Positions 1-8,405 of a stretch of DNA of 64,000 bases are shown piece by piece. The stretch is from Pseudescherichia sp031987975 (GTDB taxonomy: Bacteria; Pseudomonadota; Gammaproteobacteria; Enterobacterales; Enterobacteriaceae): positions 248,001 through 312,000 of the forward strand of contig NZ_DALZYX010000006.1 of the NCBI RefSeq assembly GCF_031987975.1. The letters run 5' to 3'. Positions within the stretch are counted from its first letter, which is position 1. Every line of letters starts with the position of its first letter. The translations under genes were made by a program, and so were the position numbers. The notes beneath the pieces were generated by a model. That model did no database searches, was not told where the DNA came from, and saw nothing but the letters and a program-made list of their open reading frames with translations.

Positions 1-572
1 TGTGCGCCGAACGTAAGCTGCCCTTCGTCGCCGGGCACGCCCTGAACTGCTATAACGCGGTCACCCTGCGCCTGCTGCTGAAGCAGGGCATGGTGCGCTG
101 GTGTATGCCGGTGGAGCTGTCCCGCGACTGGCTGGCGAACCTGCTTGATCAGTGCGACGCGCTTGGCATCCGCGAGCAGTTTGAGGTAGAGGTATTGAGC
201 TACGGCCATCTGCCGCTGGCCTACTCCGCCCGCTGCTTTACCGCCCGCTCCGAGGATCGCCCCAAGGACGAGTGCGAAACCTGCTGCATTAAGTATCCCA
301 CCGGGCGCAACGTGCTCACCCAGGAAAACCAGCAGGTGTTTGTCCTGAACGGCATCCAGACCATGAGCGGCTATATCTACAACCTCGGCAATGAGCTGAT
401 CTCCATGCAGGGGCTGGTGGATATGGTGCGCCTCTCACCGCTGGGGACGGAGACCTTTGCCATGCTTGACGCCTTCCGCGCCAATGAAAACGGTGCTGCG
501 CCGCTGCCGCTGACGGCAAACAGCGACTGCAACGGCTACTGGAAGCGCCTCGCTGGCCTCGAGCTGGTATGA
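1..572 (+). CDS. ubiV: UbiV, O2-independent ubiquinone biosynthesis protein (3' part)
   Basis: The reading frame is open from the first bases of the window to the TGA at 570-572, so about 190 C-terminal residues are present and the start lies outside. It matches the U32 peptidase-like protein YhbV/UbiV, which with UbiU and UbiT carries out the O2-independent hydroxylation steps of ubiquinone synthesis. The visible cysteine pattern is ARCFTA followed by DECETCC, which corresponds to three of the four [4Fe-4S] ligands known for this family; the fourth is upstream of the window. E. coli has ubiV directly before yhbW, as here. Identification is firm; the missing N-terminus prevents a check of full length. 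Confidence 0.93.
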   Translation, partial: CAERKLPFVAGHALNCYNAVTLRLLLKQGMVRWCMPVELSRDWLANLLDQCDALGIREQFEVEVLSYGHLPLAYSARCFTARSEDRPKDECETCCIKYPTGRNVLTQENQQVFVLNGIQTMSGYIYNLGNELISMQGLVDMVRLSPLGTETFAMLDAFRANENGAAPLPLTANSDCNGYWKRLAGLELV

Positions 573-577
573 AAAAA

Positions 578-646
578 GCTCACTTTGTTAACTACGGTAA
601 TCAATTTTTAATGCAGTATTAAAAGATTGCCGTCAACAAAGTGAGC
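578..646 (+). repeat. 69-nt nested inverted repeat between ubiV and yhbW
   Basis: The arms GCTCACTTTGTT (578-589) and AACAAAGTGAGC (635-646) are perfect 12-bp complements. Inside them CGGTAATC (595-602) pairs with GATTGCCG (625-632) with one U-G wobble, and TTTTAAT (606-612) pairs with ATTAAAA (618-624) around a 5-nt loop. The whole ubiV-yhbW gap is thus one hairpin ending 6 nt before the yhbW ATG. Read on the minus strand, the outer arm is followed by six T residues, like a terminator. Its role is not known. Confidence 0.85.
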
Positions 647-651
647 ATACG

Positions 652-1659
652 ATGACTGACAAAACCGTTTCCTTCTCGGTGCTGGATTTAGCCCCGATCC
701 CGCAGGGCGCTACGGCGCGTGATGCGTTCCACCGCTCCCTGGATTTAGCCCAGTTGGCAGAGAAGCGCGGCTATCGCCGCTTCTGGCTGGCCGAGCACCA
801 CAATATGACCGGCATCGCCAGCGCGGCGACGTCGGTGCTGATTGGCTACCTGGCCGCCAATACCCAGACGCTGCACCTTGGCTCCGGCGGCGTGATGCTG
901 CCTAACCACGCCCCGCTGGTGATCGCCGAGCAGTTTGGCACGTTGAATACGCTCTATCCGGGACGTATCGATCTGGGCCTGGGCCGTGCGCCGGGCAGCG
1001 ACCAGCGGACCATGATGGCCCTGCGCCGTCACATGAGTGGCGATATCGATAACTTCCCGCGCGACGTGGCGGAGCTGGTGGACTGGTTTGACGCCCGCGA
1101 TCCGAATCCGCACGTCCGTCCGGTCCCGGGCTACGGGGAGAAGATCCCGGTGTGGCTGCTAGGCTCCAGCCTCTATAGCGCCCAGCTTGCTGCCCAGCTG
1201 GGGCTACCGTTTGCCTTTGCCTCGCACTTTGCCCCGGATATGCTCTTCCAGGCTCTGCACCTCTACCGCACCAACTTCAAGCCCTCGGCGCGGCTGGAGA
1301 AACCCTATGCGATGGTGTGCATTAACATTGTTGCCGCAGACAGCAACCGCGACGCGGAGTTTCTGTTTACCTCAATGCAGCAGGCGTTTGTGAAGCTGCG
1401 CCGGGGCGAAACCGGCCAGCTGCCAGCGCCGATTGCCGATATGGGATCCTTCTGGTCGCCGTCCGAGCAGTATGGCGTCCAGCAGGCGCTGAGCATGTCG
1501 CTGGTAGGAGATAAAACTAAAGTGCGTCACGGGCTGGAGTCGATTCTTCGTGAAACTCAGGCCGATGAGATCATGGTCAACGGCCAGATTTTCGATCATC
1601 AGGCGCGGCTGCATTCGTTCGAGCTGGCGATGCAGGTGAAAGAGGAATTATTGGGGTAG
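652..1659 (+). CDS. yhbW: YhbW, luciferase-like flavin monooxygenase
   Basis: The 335-residue product has the length of E. coli YhbW and belongs to the bacterial luciferase-like (LLM) family of TIM-barrel enzymes that use reduced flavin and O2. The family signatures FWLAEHHNM near residue 45 and GRIDLGLGRAPGSDQ near residue 105 are present. The physiological substrate is unknown. The ATG at 652 has only a weak upstream GTGAG, which lies in the 3' arm of the 578-646 hairpin, so translation may depend on whether that structure forms. It follows ubiV on the same strand and may be co-transcribed with it. Confidence 0.92.
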   Translation: MTDKTVSFSVLDLAPIPQGATARDAFHRSLDLAQLAEKRGYRRFWLAEHHNMTGIASAATSVLIGYLAANTQTLHLGSGGVMLPNHAPLVIAEQFGTLNTLYPGRIDLGLGRAPGSDQRTMMALRRHMSGDIDNFPRDVAELVDWFDARDPNPHVRPVPGYGEKIPVWLLGSSLYSAQLAAQLGLPFAFASHFAPDMLFQALHLYRTNFKPSARLEKPYAMVCINIVAADSNRDAEFLFTSMQQAFVKLRRGETGQLPAPIADMGSFWSPSEQYGVQQALSMSLVGDKTKVRHGLESILRETQADEIMVNGQIFDHQARLHSFELAMQVKEELLG

Positions 1660-1669
1660 CTTTTTAATT

Positions 1670-1696
1670 GCCCGGTGGCGCTACGCTTACCGGGCC
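1670..1696. repeat. REP (repetitive extragenic palindromic) element
   Basis: The palindrome gCCCGGTGGCGCTACGCTTACCGGGC followed by CTAC lies between the convergent ends of yhbW and mtr. It matches the enterobacterial REP/BIME consensus. A close copy in opposite orientation lies at 47265-47291. Confidence 0.85.
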
Positions 1697-1704
1697 TACG
1701 GGTG

Positions 1705-2949
1705 TTATTGGTACACGGGTAACAGGTTAAAGCTGGAGAGCAGGTGTACCACAGCGTTAGCTACCCCGAACAGCAGGATCAGCGCAATCATCGGCTTGCC
1801 GCCCCAGACGCGGAACTTAGGGCTACCGAAGCGCTTACGTGATGCACGCGCCAGCAGCGCCGGAACGATGGCTGCCCAGATGGTGGCCGCCAGCCCGGCA
1901 TAGCCAATGGCGTAGAGGAAGCCGTTCGGCCACAGCAGCCCACCGATAATCGGCGGCAGGAAAGTCAGCAGCGCGGTTTTAAAGCGGCCGCTGGCGGAGT
2001 CGTCAAAGCCAAAAAGATCGGCCAGGTAATCAAACAGCCCCAGCGTCACCCCCAGAAACGAACTGGCCACCGCAAAGTTAGAGAAGACGACCAGAAGCAG
2101 ATCCAGACTGCGGCTGTTCAGCACGCCGCTCAGAGCCTGCACCAGCACGTCTATATTCCCTCCCTGCTGGGCAATGCCGATAAACGCCGGACGGGTGATA
2201 TTTCCCATCGTCACCAGTAACCAGATGGTATACAGCCCCAGCGCCAGCAGCGAGCCATAGGCAATGCAGCGCGTAATCGTGCGCGGATCCTTGCCGTAGT
2301 ACTTCATCAGGCTCGGCACGTTGCCGTGATAGCCAAACGAGGCGAGGCAGAACGGCAGAGTCATCAGCAGGTACGGCGTGTAGGAGGCGTTGCTTTCGGC
2401 CACGTTAAACAGCGTGGCAGGCTCGACGTGCCCCAGCAGGCTGCCAAAGGTGAGGAAGAAGGTGATGACCTTAGCGCCCAGCACGATGGCCGTCATGCGG
2501 CTAACCGCGCGGGTTGAGAGCCAGACAATAAACGCGACGATCAGCGCAAACCCCAGCCCCGCCAGGCGCGGCGAGACGTTGAGCGACATCTCTGAGAAGG
2601 TGTGATGCAGAATTGAGCCACTCGCCGAGATATAGGCGTAGGTCAGGATGTAGAGCACAAAGGCGATAGAGACGCCGTTGACCAGGTTCCAGCCCCTGCC
2701 CAGCAGGTCGCGGGTGATGGTGTCAAAGCTGGAGCCGATGCGGTAGTTGAGGTTGGCCTCAAGGATCATCAGCCCGGAGTGCAGCATACAGAACCAGGTA
2801 AAGACCAGCGCCGCAAGCGACCAGAAGAACCATGCGCCCGACATCACCACCGGCAGCGAAAACATCCCTGCGCCAATAATGGTTCCTGCGATGATCACCA
2901 CGCCGCCAAGCAGCGATGGGGTCGTATGGGTGGTGGAAAGCGTAGCCAT
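1705..2949 (-). CDS. mtr: Mtr, high-affinity tryptophan permease
   Basis: This 414-residue protein has the length of E. coli Mtr and belongs to the aromatic amino acid permeases (HAAAP family), inner-membrane proton symporters with about eleven membrane spans. The N-terminus carries the family motif GGVVIIAGTIIGAGMFSLP near residue 15. It imports tryptophan and indole. The promoter region upstream holds a TrpR operator and a TyrR box (listed separately), in keeping with known repression by TrpR and activation by TyrR. The start ATG has a purine-rich GAGAGAAGA ribosome site. It lies downstream of deaD, separated from it by a terminator. Confidence 0.96.
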   Translation of the reverse strand: MATLSTTHTTPSLLGGVVIIAGTIIGAGMFSLPVVMSGAWFFWSLAALVFTWFCMLHSGLMILEANLNYRIGSSFDTITRDLLGRGWNLVNGVSIAFVLYILTYAYISASGSILHHTFSEMSLNVSPRLAGLGFALIVAFIVWLSTRAVSRMTAIVLGAKVITFFLTFGSLLGHVEPATLFNVAESNASYTPYLLMTLPFCLASFGYHGNVPSLMKYYGKDPRTITRCIAYGSLLALGLYTIWLLVTMGNITRPAFIGIAQQGGNIDVLVQALSGVLNSRSLDLLLVVFSNFAVASSFLGVTLGLFDYLADLFGFDDSASGRFKTALLTFLPPIIGGLLWPNGFLYAIGYAGLAATIWAAIVPALLARASRKRFGSPKFRVWGGKPMIALILLFGVANAVVHLLSSFNLLPVYQ

Positions 2950-2985
2950 TCTTCTCTCTTCTCTCTAAAATGCGGTTCGCTGCGC

Positions 2986-3006
2986 ATTGTACCAGTACAT
3001 GAGTAC
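2986..3006 (-). promoter_or_regulatory. mtr promoter -10 with TrpR operator
   Basis: On the minus strand GTACTCATGTACTGGTAC (3006-2989) matches the TrpR operator palindrome (consensus GTACTAGTTAACTAGTAC). It overlaps a TACAAT -10 element (2991-2986). The 5' position fits TrpR blocking RNA polymerase. There is no good -35, as expected for an activator-dependent promoter. Confidence 0.8.
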
Positions 3007-3014
3007 ATTACCGA

Positions 3015-3046
3015 TAAAAAAAGCCCCGATTGTTGAGATCGGGGCT
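3015..3046 (-). terminator. rho-independent terminator after deaD
   Basis: Minus-strand stem AGCCCCGATctcaacaATCGGGGCT followed by a run of seven T. It ends the long metY-to-deaD transcript just before the mtr promoter. Confidence 0.88.
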
Positions 3047-3063
3047 GTAACGCTTACTTTACA
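3046..3063 (-). promoter_or_regulatory. TyrR strong box upstream of mtr
   Basis: TGTAACGCTTACTTTACA fits the TyrR consensus TGTAAA-N6-TTTACA with one mismatch. Its centre is about 75 bp upstream of the transcription start predicted from the TACAAT -10, a usual distance for TyrR activation. The factor and effect are known for E. coli mtr; assignment of this exact site is by motif. Confidence 0.7.
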
Positions 3064-3086
3064 GTAACGTTGCTGTGCTTACACGC

Positions 3087-5015
3087 TTACGCGTCGTTGT
3101 TGAAACGACGGCGCGGTGTAGAAGCGTCATCACGGCGCGGACCGCGGCTTTCACGACGCTCACCGCTGAAGCGACCTGCACCGGCTGGTGCAGAACCTTC
3201 GCGACGCGGGCCACGACCGCCTTCACGACGCTCGCCGCCGCCGAAGCTACGACGTTCGCCAGCCGGACGGTCACCGCCACGGCGCTCACCACGTTCGTGC
3301 GGCTGTGCATCGCCCAGCAGCTGCATATTCATCGGCTTGTTAAGAATACGCGTGCGGGTGAAGTGCTGCAGAACTTCGCCCGGCATGCCTTTCGGCAGCT
3401 CGATGGTGGAGTGGGAAGCGAACAGCTTGATGTTACCAATGTAACGGCTGCTGATGTCGCCTTCGTTAGCAATAGCACCAACGATGTGACGAACTTCCAC
3501 GCCGTCATCACGGCCCACTTCAATGCGATACAGCTGCATATCGCCAGCATCACGACGCTCGCGACGCGGACGGTCTTCACCACCACGCTCCGGACGGTCG
3601 CCACGCGGGCCACGATCGTTACGGTCGCCACGGCGCTCGAAACGGTCATCACGGTCGCGGAACTCACGCTTCGGACGCATCGGTGCGTCTGGCGGTACGA
3701 TCAGCGAACGTTCGCCCTGAGCCATTTTCAGCAGCGCTGCAGCCAGGGTTTCGAGATCCAGCTCTTCACCTTCTGCGGTTGGCTTGATCTGCGCCAGCAG
3801 GCCACGGTACTGATCCAGATCGCTGCTCTCCAGCTGCTGCTGAACTTTAGCGGCGAATTTTTCCAGACGGCGTTTGCCCAGCAGCTCTGCGTTTGGCAGA
3901 TCGGCTTCCGGAATGGTCAGCTTCATGGTGCGTTCGATGTTACGCAGCAGACGACGCTCGCGGTTCTCAACGAACAGCAGCGCACGGCCTGCACGGCCCG
4001 CACGACCGGTACGGCCGATACGGTGAACGTAAGACTCAGAGTCCATCGGGATGTCGTAGTTAACAACCAGGCTGATACGTTCCACGTCGAGGCCACGGGC
4101 CGCAACGTCGGTGGCGATCAGGATATCCAGACGACCATCTTTCAGACGCTCCAGGGTCTGCTCACGCAGCGCCTGGTTCATGTCACCGTTCAGCGCGGCG
4201 CTGTTATAGCCGCTACGCTCCAGCGCTTCAGCCACTTCCAGGGTCGCGTTTTTGGTACGGACGAAGATAATCGCCGCATCAAAATCTTCCGCTTCCAGGA
4301 AACGCACCAGCGCTTCGTTTTTACGCATGCCGTAAACAGACCAGTAGCTCTGGCTGATGTCCGGGCGAGTAGTTACGCTGGACTGAATGCGCACTTCCTG
4401 CGGCTCGTTCATAAAGCGGCGGGTGATGCGGCGGATCGCTTCCGGCATGGTGGCGGAGAAGAGCGCGGTCTGATGTTCAGCCGGGATCTGCGCCATGATG
4501 GTTTCAACGTCTTCGATGAAGCCCATACGCAGCATTTCGTCCGCTTCGTCCAGCACCAGGCCTTTCAGGCCGGAGAGGTTCAGCGTGCCACGTTTTAAGT
4601 GATCGAGCAGACGGCCCGGCGTACCCACAACAATCTGTGGGCCCTGGCGCAGGGCGCGCAGCTGCACGTCATAGCGCTGGCCGCCGTAAAGGGCAACCAC
4701 GTTTACGCCGTGCATATGTTTAGAGAAGTCAGTCATCGCTTCAGCAACCTGAACGGCCAGTTCACGGGTTGGAGCGAGCACGAGGATCTGCGGCGCGCGC
4801 AGTTCCGGATCGATGTTGTTCAGCAGCGGCAGCGAGAACGCTGCGGTTTTACCGCTGCCGGTCTGGGCCATACCCAGCACGTCACGACCAGAGAGCAGGT
4901 GCGGGATGCACTCAGCCTGGATCGGAGAAGGTTTTTCGTAACCGAGATCGTTAAGCGCCTCAATAATAGAAGGTTTCAGCCCAAGATCGGAAAAAGTGGT
5001 TTCGAATTCAGCCAT
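3087..5015 (-). CDS. deaD: DeaD/CsdA, cold-shock DEAD-box RNA helicase
   Basis: ATP-dependent RNA helicase acting in 50S subunit assembly and, in the cold, in mRNA decay with RNase E. Motifs run in order: Q motif, AQTGSGKT (Walker A, about residue 50), PTRELA, DEAD (about 155), SAT, then HRIGRTGRAG in the second RecA domain. After that come the dimerisation and RNA-binding domain and a basic tail rich in GERR/GGRG. The chosen start MAEFETTF is the conserved one; the frame is open 22 codons further, but that stretch carries yrbN in another frame. The product is 642 residues against 629 in E. coli, the extra length lying in the Arg/Gly/Asp-rich segments. The start overlaps the yrbN stop by 8 nt, implying translational coupling. 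Confidence 0.97.
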   Translation of the reverse strand: MAEFETTFSDLGLKPSIIEALNDLGYEKPSPIQAECIPHLLSGRDVLGMAQTGSGKTAAFSLPLLNNIDPELRAPQILVLAPTRELAVQVAEAMTDFSKHMHGVNVVALYGGQRYDVQLRALRQGPQIVVGTPGRLLDHLKRGTLNLSGLKGLVLDEADEMLRMGFIEDVETIMAQIPAEHQTALFSATMPEAIRRITRRFMNEPQEVRIQSSVTTRPDISQSYWSVYGMRKNEALVRFLEAEDFDAAIIFVRTKNATLEVAEALERSGYNSAALNGDMNQALREQTLERLKDGRLDILIATDVAARGLDVERISLVVNYDIPMDSESYVHRIGRTGRAGRAGRALLFVENRERRLLRNIERTMKLTIPEADLPNAELLGKRRLEKFAAKVQQQLESSDLDQYRGLLAQIKPTAEGEELDLETLAAALLKMAQGERSLIVPPDAPMRPKREFRDRDDRFERRGDRNDRGPRGDRPERGGEDRPRRERRDAGDMQLYRIEVGRDDGVEVRHIVGAIANEGDISSRYIGNIKLFASHSTIELPKGMPGEVLQHFTRTRILNKPMNMQLLGDAQPHERGERRGGDRPAGERRSFGGGERREGGRGPRREGSAPAGAGRFSGERRESRGPRRDDASTPRRRFNNDA

Positions 5016-5088
5016 GTAGTACGAGTGCCTCAATGTCATTGGCGGCCAGTCTACATAACTCATCATGAAATTGATCTGCAATTTTCAT
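5008..5088 (-). CDS. yrbN: YrbN, 26-residue small protein
   Basis: Reading the minus strand from the ATG at 5088 gives MKIADQFHDELCRLAANDIE and then ALVLHG, 26 residues, ending in a TGA at 5010-5008. The length and sequence match the small protein YrbN annotated between nlpI and deaD in E. coli. The stop codon lies inside the first codons of deaD (8-nt overlap), so ribosomes ending yrbN can restart on deaD. It is hydrophilic, with one cysteine and no membrane segment. No function is established; a leader role for deaD is an inference from the overlap. Confidence 0.85.
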   Translation of the reverse strand: MKIADQFHDELCRLAANDIEALVLHG

Positions 5089-5196
5089 TGAAAAGTGTGA
5101 ACCGGCTCAAAGTAGGTGTATTGACGAACAACAACGCCCTCACCCGTGAAGATGATGGCAATCAAAAAGATTGTGGGCTGATGTTTATGTCGTCAG

Positions 5197-6081
5197 CTAT
5201 TGCTGGTCCGATTCTGCCAGGTCGTCTTGCTCCTGGCCCAAGAGCGATAATTCCAACAATGCATAACGGTGCTCAACATAGTTGTGTACGTTGTTAGCAA
5301 CCGCTAATTTGAACAGTGCCGTAGCGCTGTCCTTTTCCCCCAGACTTAGGTAGTACTTACCTAAATAGAAGTTGGTTTCACTGAGATGCTCAGCGAGCGA
5401 GGTGTTATCCGTTGCGTCCGCCTTCAGGCGTTCCATTAACGTTTTCTCGTCAATGTTGCCCAGGTAGAACTCGACAATGTTCCATCCCCATTGCTCCTTG
5501 TCCGATTTCTCGAAGCGCTGTTCCAGTGCTTCTTTCGCCTGCTTCTCATCGAGCTTCTGCTCGGCGAGATAAAGCCACAGGCTGCGGAAAGGATCGTTGG
5601 GATCGTCTTGATAAAACGCCAGCAGATCATCTTGCGCTAACTTGTCACGACCGCCGTAGTAGAGAGCGATACCGCGATTCAAGTGCGCGTAGTTGTAAGT
5701 TGGATCAAGCTCAAGTACAGAATCAAACGCTTCATAGGCAGCATCAAAATTGCCTGCCTGCGTTAAGTAAATGCCAAGGTAGTTAAACACCTCAGGCATA
5801 TCGGGTCGGATTGCCAGCGCTTGTGAAAAATCATTTCGCGCTAGTGCCCTCAGACCGAGACTATCATACAACACTCCGCGCTCATATAAAAGCTGTGCGC
5901 GTTCATCATCGGTTAAAGCCCGACTGGCAAGAATTTGTTCCATACGTGCCAGAATCACTTCCTGCTGCAAAGTCGGTTGCAATGGCACTGCGAGGACTTC
6001 GTTCTTACGCCAGGCAGAGTTGCTGCATCCTGCCAGCGTTAGAGCTGTCGCAACGAAACACCAGCGCAAAAAAGGCTTCAT
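5197..6081 (-). CDS. nlpI: NlpI, outer-membrane TPR lipoprotein
   Basis: The 294-residue product has the E. coli NlpI length. The N-terminus MKPFLRWCFVATALTLAGCS is a lipoprotein signal peptide with lipobox LAGC, lipidated at Cys19. Tetratricopeptide repeats follow, for example QLLYERGVLYDSLGL and VFNYLGIYLTQAGNFDAAYE. NlpI is the adaptor that delivers the endopeptidase MepS to the protease Prc, and it scaffolds peptidoglycan hydrolases at the outer membrane. It lies between pnp and yrbN-deaD on the same strand, with a terminator separating it from pnp. Confidence 0.97.
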   Translation of the reverse strand: MKPFLRWCFVATALTLAGCSNSAWRKNEVLAVPLQPTLQQEVILARMEQILASRALTDDERAQLLYERGVLYDSLGLRALARNDFSQALAIRPDMPEVFNYLGIYLTQAGNFDAAYEAFDSVLELDPTYNYAHLNRGIALYYGGRDKLAQDDLLAFYQDDPNDPFRSLWLYLAEQKLDEKQAKEALEQRFEKSDKEQWGWNIVEFYLGNIDEKTLMERLKADATDNTSLAEHLSETNFYLGKYYLSLGEKDSATALFKLAVANNVHNYVEHRYALLELSLLGQEQDDLAESDQQ

Positions 6082-6154
6082 TTCCTACTCCCGAAGACAA
6101 CAAAAGGTTGAACGTCCTGTCCCCCGGCTGCAATGCTGGCATCCTGCCCGGTTG

Positions 6155-6184
6155 TAAAAGCTCCCCGCCAGCGGCGAGGAGCTA
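6155..6184 (-). terminator. terminator after pnp
   Basis: Minus-strand stem AGCTCCTCGCcgctGGCGGGGAGCT followed by TTTT, immediately after the pnp stop codon. It allows partial separation of pnp from nlpI. Confidence 0.75.
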
Positions 6185-6193
6185 ATGGCAACG

Positions 6194-8329
6194 TTACTCG
6201 CCCTGGTCTGCTGCCGGCGCCTGCGGCGCATCAGCGGACGGAGACTGCTCGGTTGCTTCTTTGATGCTCAGACGGACACGGCCCTGGCGATCAACTTCCA
6301 GAACTTTCACCGGTACTTCCTGACCCATCTGCAGGTAGTCGGTCACTTTCTCAACGCGCTTGTCAGCGATCTGAGAGATGTGTACCAGACCCTCTTTACC
6401 GCCGCCGATGGCAACGAACGCGCCAAAGTCAACGATACGGGTCACTTTACCATTGTAGATACGGCCAACTTCGATCTCGGCAGTGATCTCTTCGATACGG
6501 CGGATAGCGTATTTCGCTTTCTCGCCGTCGGTCGCTGCGATCTTCACGGTACCGTCATCTTCGATTTCGATGGTGGTGCCGGTCTCTTCGGTCAGCGCAC
6601 GGATCACAGAGCCGCCTTTACCGATCACGTCTTTGATCTTGTCCGGGCTGATCTTAATGGTGTGGATACGCGGTGCGAACTGAGAGATGTCGCCACGCGG
6701 TGCGTTGATCGCCTGCTCCATCACGCCCAGGATATGCAGACGTGCACCTTTCGCCTGGTTCAGCGCAGCGTGCATGATCTCTTTGGTGATACCTTCAATT
6801 TTGATATCCATCTGCAGAGCAGAGATACCTTCACGGGAACCCGCTACTTTGAAGTCCATATCGCCGAGGTGATCTTCATCGCCCAGAATGTCAGACAGCA
6901 CGACAAAGTTGTCGCCCTCTTTCACCAGACCCATCGCGATACCCGCAACGGCGGCTTTGATCGGCACACCGGCGTCCATCAGTGCCAGCGACGCGCCGCA
7001 CACGGAAGCCATGGAGGAGGAGCCGTTGGATTCGGTGATCTCAGACACCACACGCACGGTGTACGGGAACTTCTCGATGTCCGGCATAACAGCCAGTACG
7101 CCGCGCTTCGCCAGACGACCGTGACCAATCTCACGACGCTTCGGCGAGCCAACCATACCGGTTTCACCTACGGAGTACGGAGGGAAGTTATAGTGGAACA
7201 GGAAGCTGTCGGTGCGATCGCCCATCAGCTCGTCGATGTTCTGCGCGTCACGTGCGGTACCCAGGGTCGCGGTAACCAGCGCCTGCGTTTCGCCACGGGT
7301 GAACAGCGCGGAGCCGTGAGTACGCGGCAGCACGCCAGTACGCACGTCCAGACCACGGATCATATCTTTTTCACGGCCGTCGATACGCGGCTCGCCAGCC
7401 AGTACGCGGCTACGCACCACGTTTTTCTCGATGGCGTGCAGGATGTCGCCCAGCTCGTTAGCGTCCAGAGATTCGTCTTCGGCAACCAGGGTAGCGATAG
7501 TTTCAGATTTGATCGCGTCAACCTGAGTGTAACGTTCCTGCTTGTCGGTGATGCGGTAAGCATCGCTCAGACGGGATTCTGCCAGGGCAGCAACGCGTGC
7601 GTTCAGCGCGTCGTTTGCCGCTTCCGGCTGCCAGTCCCAACGCGGTTTACCGGCTTCTTTCACCAGGTCGTTGATGTTCTGGATAACGATCTGCTGCTGC
7701 TCGTGGCCAAACACCACCGCGCCCAGCATCTGGTCTTCGCTCAGCAGTTCTGCTTCGGATTCAACCATCAGCACAGCTGCTTCGGTACCGGCAACTACCA
7801 GGTCCAGCTTGCTCTCTTTCAGCTCGTCCTGAGTCGGGTTCAGAACGTACTGGTCGTTGATGTAACCAACACGCGCAGAGCCGATCGGGCCGTTGAACGG
7901 AATACCGGACAGAGACAGGGCTGCGGAAGCACCAATCATGGCCACGATGTCCGGGTTAACCTGCGGGTTAACGGAGACAACGGTAGCGATAACCTGAACT
8001 TCGTTTACGAAGCCTTCCGGGAACAGCGGACGAACCGGGCGGTCAATCAGACGCGCGATCAGGGTTTCGCCTTCGCTTGGACGGCCTTCACGACGGAAGA
8101 AGCCACCTGGGATTTTACCGGCAGCGTAGGTACGCTCCTGGTAGTTAACGGTCAGCGGGAAGAAGTCCTGGCCCGGCTTCGCTTTTTTCTGGCCTACTAC
8201 GGTTACGAATACCGCGGTGTCGTCCATGCTTACCATAACGGCTGCTGTCGCCTGACGCGCCATCATGCCGGTTTCCAGGGTTACGGTATGCTGACCGTAC
8301 TGGAACTTACGAATGATCGGATTAAGCAA
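6194..8329 (-). CDS. pnp: Pnp, polynucleotide phosphorylase
   Basis: 3'-to-5' phosphorolytic exoribonuclease and degradosome component, 711 residues as in E. coli. Two RNase PH-like cores are joined by an all-alpha domain; the second carries ITESNGSSSMASVCG and the DxxxxxxD metal site. A KH domain with GKGGSVIRAL (about residue 560) and an S1 domain with VGRIYNGKVTRIVDFGAFV (about residue 620) follow. The start codon is TTG (8329-8327), as in E. coli. The long 5' leader contains an RNase III stem, the basis of pnp autoregulation. It follows rpsO on the same transcript. Confidence 0.98.
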   Translation of the reverse strand: MLNPIIRKFQYGQHTVTLETGMMARQATAAVMVSMDDTAVFVTVVGQKKAKPGQDFFPLTVNYQERTYAAGKIPGGFFRREGRPSEGETLIARLIDRPVRPLFPEGFVNEVQVIATVVSVNPQVNPDIVAMIGASAALSLSGIPFNGPIGSARVGYINDQYVLNPTQDELKESKLDLVVAGTEAAVLMVESEAELLSEDQMLGAVVFGHEQQQIVIQNINDLVKEAGKPRWDWQPEAANDALNARVAALAESRLSDAYRITDKQERYTQVDAIKSETIATLVAEDESLDANELGDILHAIEKNVVRSRVLAGEPRIDGREKDMIRGLDVRTGVLPRTHGSALFTRGETQALVTATLGTARDAQNIDELMGDRTDSFLFHYNFPPYSVGETGMVGSPKRREIGHGRLAKRGVLAVMPDIEKFPYTVRVVSEITESNGSSSMASVCGASLALMDAGVPIKAAVAGIAMGLVKEGDNFVVLSDILGDEDHLGDMDFKVAGSREGISALQMDIKIEGITKEIMHAALNQAKGARLHILGVMEQAINAPRGDISQFAPRIHTIKISPDKIKDVIGKGGSVIRALTEETGTTIEIEDDGTVKIAATDGEKAKYAIRRIEEITAEIEVGRIYNGKVTRIVDFGAFVAIGGGKEGLVHISQIADKRVEKVTDYLQMGQEVPVKVLEVDRQGRVRLSIKEATEQSPSADAPQAPAADQGE

Positions 8330-8405
8330 AATTTTACCCTTTCTTAAATGTTTGACAGCACACCTTGCGGCGTGCTGACGTTAAACCCGATCCTCAGTGC
8401 ATCCT

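Noticed and set aside
6185..8347. A 720-codon open frame on the plus strand opposite pnp
   Set aside because: It mirrors pnp codon for codon, has no ribosome site and no recognisable domain. It arises from the codon bias of the real gene. The same holds for the long frames opposite infB (10779-13037), deaD (3075-4598), nusA (13569-14756) and gltB.
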